The notes under the pieces were generated by a model. It worked only from the letters and a program-made list of their open reading frames with translations, had not been told where the DNA came from and did no database searches. DNA of 64,000 bases from an uncultured Flavobacteriaceae bacterium (GTDB taxonomy: Bacteria; Bacteroidota; Bacteroidia; Flavobacteriales; Flavobacteriaceae), in contig CANMFQ010000005.1 of the NCBI GenBank assembly GCA_947497145.1, positions 211,345 to 275,344 of the forward strand. Direction: 5' to 3'. The translations under genes were made by a program, and so were the position numbers. Positions 51,035 through 59,320 of this stretch are shown piece after piece; the stretch's first letter is position 1; every line of letters starts with the position of its first letter.

Positions 51035-51076
51035 GCTCTCTGCTCTCTGCTCTCTGCTCTCTGTTCTCTGCTCTCT
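51035..51076. repeat. heptanucleotide tandem repeat (GCTCTCT)x6, one unit variant (GTTCTCT)
   Basis: Direct reading of 51035-51076. Confidence 0.95.
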
Positions 51077-51160
51077 AATAGCTACTAAAATCGGGGCTTT
51101 TTTCTTAACCAAGGTAAATGACTCTTGTTTCTTGGCGCTAATTTACTAACGCTCTTTCCT

Positions 51161-51982
51161 TTAACCCAGTCCCACATCTAACGACATCATTACAATAAAG
51201 CCACCAATAAAGCCTAAAACAGCAATATCAGTATACTTATCTTGTTGTGTTTCAGGTATTACTTCTTCAACAACCACAAAAATCATTGCTCCTGCCGCAA
51301 ATGAAAGTGCGTAGGGCAAAATAGGCTGAAAAGTAAGTACCGCCCATGCACCTATTACTGCTGCAATAGGCTCTACCAGTGCCGAAGCCTGACCATACAT
51401 AAAACTTCTTTTTCTACTAAGACCCTGCCTACGTAAAGGCATGGCAACGGCAAAACCCTCGGGGAAATTTTGTAAACCAATACCCAACGCTAGCGCAACT
51501 GCTCCCCCAATAGTAGCGCCGTCAAAACCTGCCGCAACACCACCAAAAAGCACACCAACCGCCAATCCCTCTGGTATATTATGTAAGGTAATGGCTAAGG
51601 TTAATAATGTAGTTTTATGCCAGGGTGTTTTAATACCTTCGCTTTCGGTTTCTTTAAAATTTATATGCAAGTGGGGCAACACTTTATCTAATGCAAAGAG
51701 AAAAAGCGCCCCCATTAAAAAGCCAACTGCAGCGGGAATAACTTTTACAAAACCCTCACCCGGACTCATCTCTATACCCGGCGCTAATAAGCTCCAAAAA
51801 CTAGCGGCAACCATTACACCTCCTGTAAAACCCAACATACCATCTAAAACCGCACGGTTCATGGTTTTAAAGAAAAATACAAGTGCGGCGCCCAATGCCG
51901 TTAAAGCCCAAGTGAAAATAGTAGCATAAAATGCCGCTAAAATGGGGTCTATTGACTCAAAATACTCGATTACTTGTTCCAT
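51161..51982 (-). CDS. ZIP-family metal transporter
   Basis: LAITLHNIPEGLAVGVLFGG and LGIGLQNFPEGFAVAMPLR ZIP TM4/TM5 motifs. Confidence 0.94.
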   Translation of the reverse strand: MEQVIEYFESIDPILAAFYATIFTWALTALGAALVFFFKTMNRAVLDGMLGFTGGVMVAASFWSLLAPGIEMSPGEGFVKVIPAAVGFLMGALFLFALDKVLPHLHINFKETESEGIKTPWHKTTLLTLAITLHNIPEGLAVGVLFGGVAAGFDGATIGGAVALALGIGLQNFPEGFAVAMPLRRQGLSRKRSFMYGQASALVEPIAAVIGAWAVLTFQPILPYALSFAAGAMIFVVVEEVIPETQQDKYTDIAVLGFIGGFIVMMSLDVGLG

Positions 51983-52026
51983 TTTTACTATTTAATTAAC
52001 TATATTTTCTTTCTCAAAAGACAGCA

Positions 52027-52719
52027 TTATGCCGTAATTTTAAGATAAAGATTTGATGCTATCTGATTTGAGATATGAATCTCCTTTTGCTTTATTTGAA
52101 TATATAATGACCCGTCAAATTCTTCTTTATCTACTACGGCAATAGTATCTCCCAAGGCAATTTTATTCTTATCCAAGAATTTTAAAAAAGGTGCTGAAGA
52201 ATCTTTAACACCAACACAAACTCCACTTGTGCCTATGGGTACTTCTATCAATAATTTTTTAATAGCCTTTTTAAATTCGCCTTTCTTTGACGGAATAGGG
52301 TCACCATGCGGGTCTACATCAGGATAACCTAAGTGCTTATCAAGCTGATCGACCAATTTTTCGCTTTTAATATGTTCTAGCTGCTCGGCTACTTCATGAA
52401 CCTCATCCCAAGAAAAATCGAGCTTATCTACCAAAAAAACCTCCCAAAGTCGATGTTTTCGCACCAAAGAAAGCGCTATCTTTTCCCCGTATTCTGATAG
52501 GCTCACCCCTTTATAAGGCTTGTAGTTTGCAACACCTTTTTCTGACAGTTTTTTAATCATATCAGTTACCGAAGAAGGTTTGGTATGCATCTGCTCGGCC
52601 AAGGCATTGGTTGAAACCGTGGTATTCTCACCCTTACCCAAATGGTAAATTGCTTTTATATAATCTTCTTCAGAAAGTGTCATTCTAGTCTTTTTTGTAA
52701 CAGTACTGTTTGGCAGCAC
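52027..52719 (-). CDS. DtxR/MntR-family metal-dependent transcriptional regulator
   Basis: EEDYIKAIYHLGKGENTTVSTNALAEQMHTKPSSVTDMIKKLSEKGVANYKPYKGVSLSEYGEKIALSLVRKHRLWEVFLVDKL. Confidence 0.95.
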   Translation of the reverse strand: MLPNSTVTKKTRMTLSEEDYIKAIYHLGKGENTTVSTNALAEQMHTKPSSVTDMIKKLSEKGVANYKPYKGVSLSEYGEKIALSLVRKHRLWEVFLVDKLDFSWDEVHEVAEQLEHIKSEKLVDQLDKHLGYPDVDPHGDPIPSKKGEFKKAIKKLLIEVPIGTSGVCVGVKDSSAPFLKFLDKNKIALGDTIAVVDKEEFDGSLYIQIKQKEIHISNQIASNLYLKITA

Positions 52720-52820
52720 ATACTTTCATAAGCTTTCACATTCATTCAACCCATAAGCGGTATTTGAACCCTACTAAAAATAGCCTTTAAACAAAAATAC
52801 ATTTTTATATCCAAAAACAA

Positions 52821-52842
52821 ATATTTAGTTTTGTCTAAAAAT
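52821..52842. promoter_or_regulatory. candidate DtxR/MntR operator ATATTTAG-N6-CTAAAAAT, overlapping a TAGTTTTG -7-like element (52826-52833)
   Basis: 8-bp arms with 7/8 complementarity in the intergenic region between mntR-like and the divergent TonB receptor gene. Confidence 0.6.
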
Positions 52843-52849
52843 TAATTTT

Positions 52850-55144
52850 ATGCATTCAGAAATTAAATTTTTGATAGGCAAAAACGCAAGCTACAGTCTA
52901 CTTTGCTTATTTTATTTTGCTGTTTTTTGGGCGCAGGCTCAACAAGCAGCAATTCATGGTACAATTACAGATAGTGATGCCCCCATACCCTTTGCCAATA
53001 TCTATTTAGAAGGTATCTCCATAGGAACCGCTTCCGATGGAGACGGGAAATATCATTTAAAAAACATCCCTGCAGGAAAGTACAAGCTAAAAGCCACCGT
53101 TTTGGGCTACCATAACTTTTCTAAAACCATTTACATACAACCCAATGCGCAATTAAACATTCCTATTACGGTAACACCAGCCTCCGAACAGCTAGAAGAA
53201 ACCGTTGTTACGGGTACGCTTAAAGCAGTTAGCAGGTCTCAAAGTCCTGTTCCGGTAGAAGTGTACAGTCCCACTTTTTTAAAAAAGAATCCTACAGCCA
53301 ATATTTTTGAAGCTTTACAAAACGTAAACGGTGTACGCCCACAAATAAATTGTAATGTTTGTAATACGGGCGATATTCATATCAATGGCTTAGAAGGACC
53401 CTACACACTGGTTTTAATAGACGGCATGCCCATTGTAAGTGGCCTGGGGACGGTTTACGGCCTATCGGGTATTCCAAACTCGCTTATAGAACAAGTAGAA
53501 ATTATTAAAGGGCCCGCATCGAGTCTTTATGGTAGTGAAGCAGTAGGCGGACTCATTAATATCATCACCAAAAACACTTTAGCAGCACCAGTTTTTGCCG
53601 CCGATACCTTTATCACTGATTGGGGCGAATATAATATTGATGTAGGTGGCAAAATAACTATAGGAAAGAAAACTAATTTGCTTTTAGGGCTTAACTATTT
53701 CAATTATGATGCGTTAATTGATAATAACGGGGATAATTTTACTGATTTAACACTGCAAGACCGTATTTCTATTTTTCAAAAATGGAATTTTCAACGCAAA
53801 GACAATCGCATCTTCACCTTGGCTGGGCGTTATTTTTATGAAGACAGATGGGGCGGCGAATTACAATGGACACCAGCTTTTCGCGGCGGTGATGAAATTT
53901 ACGGCGAAAGCATCTATACCAGTCGGTGGGAGGTTTTGGGTAAATACCAACTGCCTGTAAACGAAAAACTGCTTTTATCGTTTTCTTACAACGACCACGC
54001 ACAAAACTCGGTATATGGTGATGTTGCTTATAAGGCCGATCAGCGTATAGGCTTCACTCAATTAACCTGGGATAAAAAAATAAACAAACATGATTTACTG
54101 TTAGGCAGTGCCCTACGCTACAATTATTATGATGATAACACAACGGCTACAGTAGCTGCTGATGAAGTAGTTATTCCGAGTTTGTTTGTGCAAGATGAAA
54201 TTGGCTTTTCTAAAAAACACGCTCTGTTATTGGGCATGCGTTATGACTATGACAAAAGACACGGCAACATTGTTACACCAAGAATGGCATATCGTTTTAA
54301 AATGACCGATAATGACATTATACGCCTCAATGCAGGTACCGGTTTTAGGGTGGTTAATTTATTTACCGAAGAGCATGCCGCCCTTACCGGTGCGCGTGAT
54401 GTTATTGTAGCTGAAACATTACAACCTGAAAAATCATTTAATGTAAACCTCAATTATCTAAAAAAAATATACGCAGACAATGGCACCTTTGCCAATATTG
54501 ATGCCTCGCTGTTTTACACCCATTTTAGCAATGCCATTCTACCCGATTACGATACTAACCCCAACCAAATTATTTATGATAATTTAAAAGGAAAATCAGT
54601 TTCTCAGGGGTTGAGCGTTAATCTTGATGTGGTATTTCCATCTGGTTTTAAATACTTGATTGGGGCTACTTTTCAAGATGTGCGTCAAACAGAAAACAAT
54701 AGCTCAAGTCGTCAAATTTTAACCGAAAGCTATACCGCTACTTGGAATGCAGGTTATAGTTTCAAAAAATTAAACCTAAGTATTGATTATACTGGCAATT
54801 TATATGGCCCTATGCGTTTACCTACCCTTGGCCCAAAAGACCCTCGTAGTGACTATTCACCCGTATGGAGTATTCAAAATATACAGTTTACCTACAAGGG
54901 CTTTGCTAATTTTGAAATTTACGGAGGCGTAAAAAACCTTTTAAACTGGACACCCAACAAAGGCAATCCGTTTATTATTGCCCGTGCAAATGACCCTTTT
55001 GACAAAAACGTAGTCTTTGATTCCAATGGTAATGTAATAGCCACCGCTGACAACCCCCATGCCTTAACTTTTGACCCTAGTTACGTATACGCCCCAAACC
55101 AAGGAATACGTAGTTTCTTGGGGCTACGGTATCGCCTAAATTGA
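52850..55144 (+). CDS. TonB-dependent receptor with carboxypeptidase-regulatory N-domain and CxxC-containing plug
   Basis: IHGTITDSDAPIPFANIYLEGISIGTASDGDGKYHLKNIPAG; RPQINCNVCNTGDIHINGLEGPYTLVLIDGMPIVSGLGTVYGLSGIP; SLYGSEAVGGLINIITK. Confidence 0.94.
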   Translation: MHSEIKFLIGKNASYSLLCLFYFAVFWAQAQQAAIHGTITDSDAPIPFANIYLEGISIGTASDGDGKYHLKNIPAGKYKLKATVLGYHNFSKTIYIQPNAQLNIPITVTPASEQLEETVVTGTLKAVSRSQSPVPVEVYSPTFLKKNPTANIFEALQNVNGVRPQINCNVCNTGDIHINGLEGPYTLVLIDGMPIVSGLGTVYGLSGIPNSLIEQVEIIKGPASSLYGSEAVGGLINIITKNTLAAPVFAADTFITDWGEYNIDVGGKITIGKKTNLLLGLNYFNYDALIDNNGDNFTDLTLQDRISIFQKWNFQRKDNRIFTLAGRYFYEDRWGGELQWTPAFRGGDEIYGESIYTSRWEVLGKYQLPVNEKLLLSFSYNDHAQNSVYGDVAYKADQRIGFTQLTWDKKINKHDLLLGSALRYNYYDDNTTATVAADEVVIPSLFVQDEIGFSKKHALLLGMRYDYDKRHGNIVTPRMAYRFKMTDNDIIRLNAGTGFRVVNLFTEEHAALTGARDVIVAETLQPEKSFNVNLNYLKKIYADNGTFANIDASLFYTHFSNAILPDYDTNPNQIIYDNLKGKSVSQGLSVNLDVVFPSGFKYLIGATFQDVRQTENNSSSRQILTESYTATWNAGYSFKKLNLSIDYTGNLYGPMRLPTLGPKDPRSDYSPVWSIQNIQFTYKGFANFEIYGGVKNLLNWTPNKGNPFIIARANDPFDKNVVFDSNGNVIATADNPHALTFDPSYVYAPNQGIRSFLGLRYRLN

Positions 55145-55313
55145 TTTTAACCTGCTTTAAATAGAAAACCTATTACGCCTTACAATCACTTCAAACCAAA
55201 ACGTACTAGCGCATTTTTTAAGGTAACCCTAGCAATCACTATAGCTATAGGGGTGCTAACATTAAGAAAACACTTTATTTTACGGTGCTTTTAAGTCTCA
55301 TCACAAAGTTCTA

Positions 55314-55344
55314 TTGCATACAGCGGGTTTAATGGCTATTTTTG
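55314..55344 (+). promoter_or_regulatory. Bacteroidetes-type promoter (TTG-N20-TATTTTTG) of the lycopene cyclase gene
   Basis: TTG 55314-55316, TATTTTTG 55337-55344; overlaps the TTG start predicted by the track at 55342. Confidence 0.6.
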
Positions 55345-56523
55345 AAAGTACAAATACCAATTACAGCATTGAATGATTCTTTACATTACGACTATATCAT
55401 AATAGGTGCTGGTGCAGCCGGTTTAATGCTAGCCAATGCTATGGGTGAAGATGCTTTTTTTAAGAAAAAAAGTATTTTGCTGCTAGACAAAGATGACAAA
55501 AAAACCAACGATCGTACTTGGTGTTTTTGGGAACGTGGAGCGGGGCAATTTGAATTTCTTGTTTCTAAAAAATGGCATCATATTTTTTTCAAAGGAAAAC
55601 AATTTTCAAAACGCTATAACATCAACCCCTATTGCTATAAAATGATACGGGGTATTGATTTTTATACCGCATTATTACAAAAAATAGCCAAATACCCTAA
55701 TGTTACTTTTAAAAAAACAGCGGTAACCAATGTGGTTGATAACGGAAAAGTAGTAACCGTAACTACCGCAACACAAACATTTGTTGCTAACAAAGTTTGC
55801 AATAGCATTTTTAGCTATAAAATGGCTACCCACCAAAAAAAATACCCTGTTTTACAGCAGCATTTTTTAGGCTGGGTGGTACAAACAGAAAAAGCTGTTT
55901 TTGATGCTGATCAAGCTACCTATATGGATTTTTCTATTCCCCAGCAGGGAAATACCCGTTTTATGTATGTACTTCCTTTTTCTGCAAAAGAAGCCCTGAT
56001 AGAATATACCTTATTTTCAACAGATTTACTACCAAAAGACGCCTATGAAACTGCCCTAAAAGACTACCTCACCAATGATTTAAAATGTAGTGCATATACC
56101 ATAAAAGAAAAAGAAATAGGCAGCATACCCATGACCTGCTATGAGTTTAAAGAACACCACACCAAAAACCTTCGTTATATTGGTACAGCAGGGGGCTGGG
56201 CAAAACCCAGTACGGGCTATACTTTTGCCAGTACAGCACAAAAAATTCCTATTTTAATAGCGCATATAAAAAGTGAAAAGCCGCTAAAAAGTTTGCGTTT
56301 TAAAAATAGGTTCTGGTACTACGATTTATTATTTTTAGATGTGCTTTATAAAGATAATGCCAGCGGATACCACATCTTTGAAACCCTTTTTAAAAATCGA
56401 AGACCGCAACTCATCTTTAAATTTTTAGATGAAAAAACGCGCCTTTGGGAAGATATAAAATACATTGCTGGCTGCCCAAAAAAGCCTTTTATACAAGCAT
56501 TATTTCGAAGATTGTTTTTTTAA
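55342..56523 (+). CDS. crtY: lycopene beta-cyclase (CrtY-like); true start probably downstream of 55342
   Basis: DYIIIGAGAAGLMLANAM, DRTWCFWE, TRFMYVLPFSAKEALIEYTLFS, GTAGGWAKPSTGYTFA typical of lycopene cyclases. Confidence 0.9.
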   Translation: MKVQIPITALNDSLHYDYIIIGAGAAGLMLANAMGEDAFFKKKSILLLDKDDKKTNDRTWCFWERGAGQFEFLVSKKWHHIFFKGKQFSKRYNINPYCYKMIRGIDFYTALLQKIAKYPNVTFKKTAVTNVVDNGKVVTVTTATQTFVANKVCNSIFSYKMATHQKKYPVLQQHFLGWVVQTEKAVFDADQATYMDFSIPQQGNTRFMYVLPFSAKEALIEYTLFSTDLLPKDAYETALKDYLTNDLKCSAYTIKEKEIGSIPMTCYEFKEHHTKNLRYIGTAGGWAKPSTGYTFASTAQKIPILIAHIKSEKPLKSLRFKNRFWYYDLLFLDVLYKDNASGYHIFETLFKNRRPQLIFKFLDEKTRLWEDIKYIAGCPKKPFIQALFRRLFF

Positions 56524-56550
56524 GAACGGTATAAAATAACAGAGAGCAAA

Positions 56551-56638
56551 TTCCCCCTAGCCCCCAAAGGGGGAATAACAACCGTGGGAACTCCCCTTCA
56601 AAGGAAAAAAATTCCCCCTTTTAAGGGGCGACAGAGCG
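56551..56638. repeat. GC-rich palindromic repeat cluster (TTCCCCCTAGCCCCCAAAGGGGGAA; CTCCCCTTCAAAGG; ATTCCCCCTTTTAAGGGGCGACA)
   Basis: Self-complementary C/G runs in an AT-rich genome; related sequences at 58722-58790. Confidence 0.8.
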
Positions 56639-56779
56639 AGTTGACGGTACTTGCACTATTTTGCCAAGCTAAATGGCGATGAAGGTATTATGATAGTTTT
56701 CGGTAAAGCTTCTAAAGTATTTGAGGGAGCAGTGAAAAAAATTAGGAATAAACAGTTTACATGAATCCGATAGAAGCAA

Positions 56780-57307
56780 ATGAATAAATATATAAAACAT
56801 ATAATTCTATTATTACACTCTGCGTTAGTTTTTTTTCTAATTGCTTTCGCTAGTGGCTACACCCAGTATACAGATTGTGATTACTATAAACTTAAAAGAT
56901 CTTCTATAATTCCAATTTTAGTAATCGCTCTTTTAAGCTTTGTTGTTGGTTTAGTACTAAAAATGAAAAAAGATACAAGATATATTTTTGTTGTTTCAGT
57001 ATCGATGATTTCATTTTTTTTAATGTCACATTTCTATGAAAAAAAACAACTAGAATTATTAAAAAATAACGATACAATTATTACCAAAGCAATTATTTTT
57101 GATATTGAATATCAACAATTCACAACTTTTATTTTATTTAAAACTACTCCAAAAAAATTTAAAGCATCTAAAGATTTGAAAAAGAAAAGCGATCTAGGAA
57201 ACTTAAAAATTGGAGATACTATTTTAATAAAATACGCTATGGATTGTTATGCCATTTTCAATTTTCATAACCTATCACCAACCAAAGAAGAATTAGCAAA
57301 ATATTGA
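56780..57307 (+). CDS. hypothetical membrane protein
   Basis: 175 aa, about three TM helices, DUF3592-like layout, no confident family. Confidence 0.55.
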   Translation: MNKYIKHIILLLHSALVFFLIAFASGYTQYTDCDYYKLKRSSIIPILVIALLSFVVGLVLKMKKDTRYIFVVSVSMISFFLMSHFYEKKQLELLKNNDTIITKAIIFDIEYQQFTTFILFKTTPKKFKASKDLKKKSDLGNLKIGDTILIKYAMDCYAIFNFHNLSPTKEELAKY

Positions 57308-57348
57308 AAGAATTTTACCTACCTTAAAAATAGTGAATAGCCCCGCTA

Positions 57349-57543
57349 GTGATAGCGTCAAGAATAAAAAAACAATACCGAAAGCTATTTCAAAAAGAAA
57401 GTAAAGCTCAGGAACTAATGGATTACATGGGACAGACAAGGTTTATTGAGAAATTTCAAGTAGACAATATTGATGATTTTTTAACTGTAGTAGTTCCCAA
57501 TCTTAATAATACTAGGCTTTATGGCTTTATAAAAGTAAAATAA
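57349..57543 (+). CDS. short hypothetical ORF, possibly a remnant; stop overlaps next start (TAATG)
   Basis: 64 aa; GTG at 57349 lies inside a dispersed repeat (57345-57360), so the true start may be ATG 57418. Confidence 0.35.
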   Translation: MIASRIKKQYRKLFQKESKAQELMDYMGQTRFIEKFQVDNIDDFLTVVVPNLNNTRLYGFIKVK

Positions 57544-58628
57544 TGTACAAACCACTAGAAAAAATAAATAAAATACAGGGATATAATTTAGAAGTTGAAG
57601 ACCTTTTTTTTCAGGTTAATAAGGAGGATAAGTTTAAAGTTTTCAATAAAAAATACTCAAGTCAAATTGATAAAGAAGTTTTTGGTAATCCCTTTTATTG
57701 GAATGATTATTTAATTTTTTCAAATGTAAATAAATATAAAAGTTCGTTTTGGCTTGAAGGTAAAGAAATCTTTAGGAAAGATTTTCATGCACGTTGTCAA
57801 ATAGGACCTTATTTGATTTCCACTTACAAAAAAGAGCGAAAGAAATACATACAATTTTTAAATAAAGAACTAAAAGTAGTTTTTGAGAAAGAATTTAGAT
57901 CTGGGATTTACTATAGCAACAAAAACTTGCACGTATGTGCTGAAGTTGCATTAGCTAATAAAATCAATGTTTTCCTTGGCTCCGATACTATTAAATTTTA
58001 CACAATAGACATTACCAATCAACAGTGGTCTAATTTAGAAGGAGAAAAGTTTGACGGAGAAGTTTTTCAAATTATAGGTAAATGGAATAATGAGCTTTTG
58101 GTATCTATAGGACGGTTTATACTTGTTTCTTATGACTTAGAAACAGGGAAAGAGCTTTGGAGGATAGATGATTTTATTCAAGAAATATCATCAAATCTAA
58201 TCATTGAATCAAAAAAACGGAAAAGTATTAAATGGCTTCTTGCAGAAGAGGAGAGTAAGGCTTATTTATTGGTTCTAAATTATTTATTCGTGTTAGATTT
58301 AAATCAAAAGAAATCTCAACTCATAAAGGATTATAATAAATTAGCAGAAAAAGAATGGTACTTTGCTAATAGCAGGTTATATGATGAATATATCACTTTT
58401 TCGGGTGCAAATACATTAGGTAAGTTTCCAATGGTCGCAGGTGTAATTGATAGAAACACAAAAGAAATACTTTGGACTACTAAAAGTGAGCCAGGTATTT
58501 ATTTTGAAGAAGCTCCACAAATTAAAGAGGATAAACTGTACATTCTAGATAGTTCTAAAACACTCCATATCTTTGAAAAAGAAACTTTCCCAGCTGGCGC
58601 AAGTAAAAACATTAGTGCGAAAAGCTAG
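57543..58628 (+). CDS. cytoplasmic PQQ-like/beta-propeller hypothetical protein
   Basis: 361 aa, no signal peptide; ILVSYDLETGKELWRIDD, AGVIDRNTKEILWTTKSEPGIYFEEAPQIKEDKLYILDSSKTLHIFEKE PQQ-propeller-like. Confidence 0.65.
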   Translation: MYKPLEKINKIQGYNLEVEDLFFQVNKEDKFKVFNKKYSSQIDKEVFGNPFYWNDYLIFSNVNKYKSSFWLEGKEIFRKDFHARCQIGPYLISTYKKERKKYIQFLNKELKVVFEKEFRSGIYYSNKNLHVCAEVALANKINVFLGSDTIKFYTIDITNQQWSNLEGEKFDGEVFQIIGKWNNELLVSIGRFILVSYDLETGKELWRIDDFIQEISSNLIIESKKRKSIKWLLAEEESKAYLLVLNYLFVLDLNQKKSQLIKDYNKLAEKEWYFANSRLYDEYITFSGANTLGKFPMVAGVIDRNTKEILWTTKSEPGIYFEEAPQIKEDKLYILDSSKTLHIFEKETFPAGASKNISAKS

Positions 58629-58648
58629 TACGAGCGTCACGCTAGTAC
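58623..58648. repeat. dispersed repeat GCTAG-N4-AGCGTCA (copy 2), contains the stop codon of the propeller gene
   Basis: GCTAGTACGAGCGTCACGCTAGTACC; related copies at 57345-57360 and 58808-58823, degenerate copy at 58931-58944. Confidence 0.75.
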
Positions 58649-58721
58649 CTGGGTAATAACGAATATTGATTGTTAAAGGGAAAAAGATAAATGAGCAAGA
58701 AAATAAAAATGAGGCGTAGCA

Positions 58722-58780
58722 CATCCCCCTAGCCCCTTCAAAGGGGAAATTTTTACTCTTGTTGTCGCCCCTTCGAAAGG
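58722..58780. repeat. GC-rich palindromic repeat cluster, second locus
   Basis: ATCCCCCTAGCCCCTTCAAAGGGGAAAT and GTCGCCCCTTCGAAAGGGGAT, related to 56551-56638. Confidence 0.8.
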
Positions 58781-59320
58781 GGATTTCCACTCCTGCTGTT
58801 ATCCCGCGCTAGGGCAAGCGTCACGTTTGTGCCGTTGAACAAATTAAAGTTTATCCATTTCATAACTATATAATAACGCTATTTTACTTGTTTTTTTCTT
58901 ACTTTTATTATCACGAGTAGGGTGCTCGTACTAACGAGGGTCACTATAAAGATTACCTAAAGAAGAATCTACTATCCGCTATCCAAATCCTTTGTTTATA
59001 AAGATTTATTTCGAGAGATTATAACCTAATAACGCTTGCAATATTAAAAACATTAGCGAGTTAGGGAGAGGTGCGTCTAATTTCTAAAATAATGCAATTT
59101 TGGTCGAAAAATTAAAAAATGCCATATTAATTCTCTAAAAATAAACAGAAAATTTTCATAATCCATACTCACTATCTGTGCTTGATAATTTGAAAATGAA
59201 CATTCCTAAATTTATACAAGCAATGAATAATGCGGATTAATGAGAGTCTAGTGTGTGTTTCTACGCTGCATTAAAAACGGGGTTAAAATTGACCCCGTTT
59301 TATTAGTTTGTAAATTGGTT

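Noticed and set aside
51035-51076. CRISPR or coding repeat interpretation of the GCTCTCT tandem
   Set aside because: Simple heptanucleotide microsatellite in an intergenic region.
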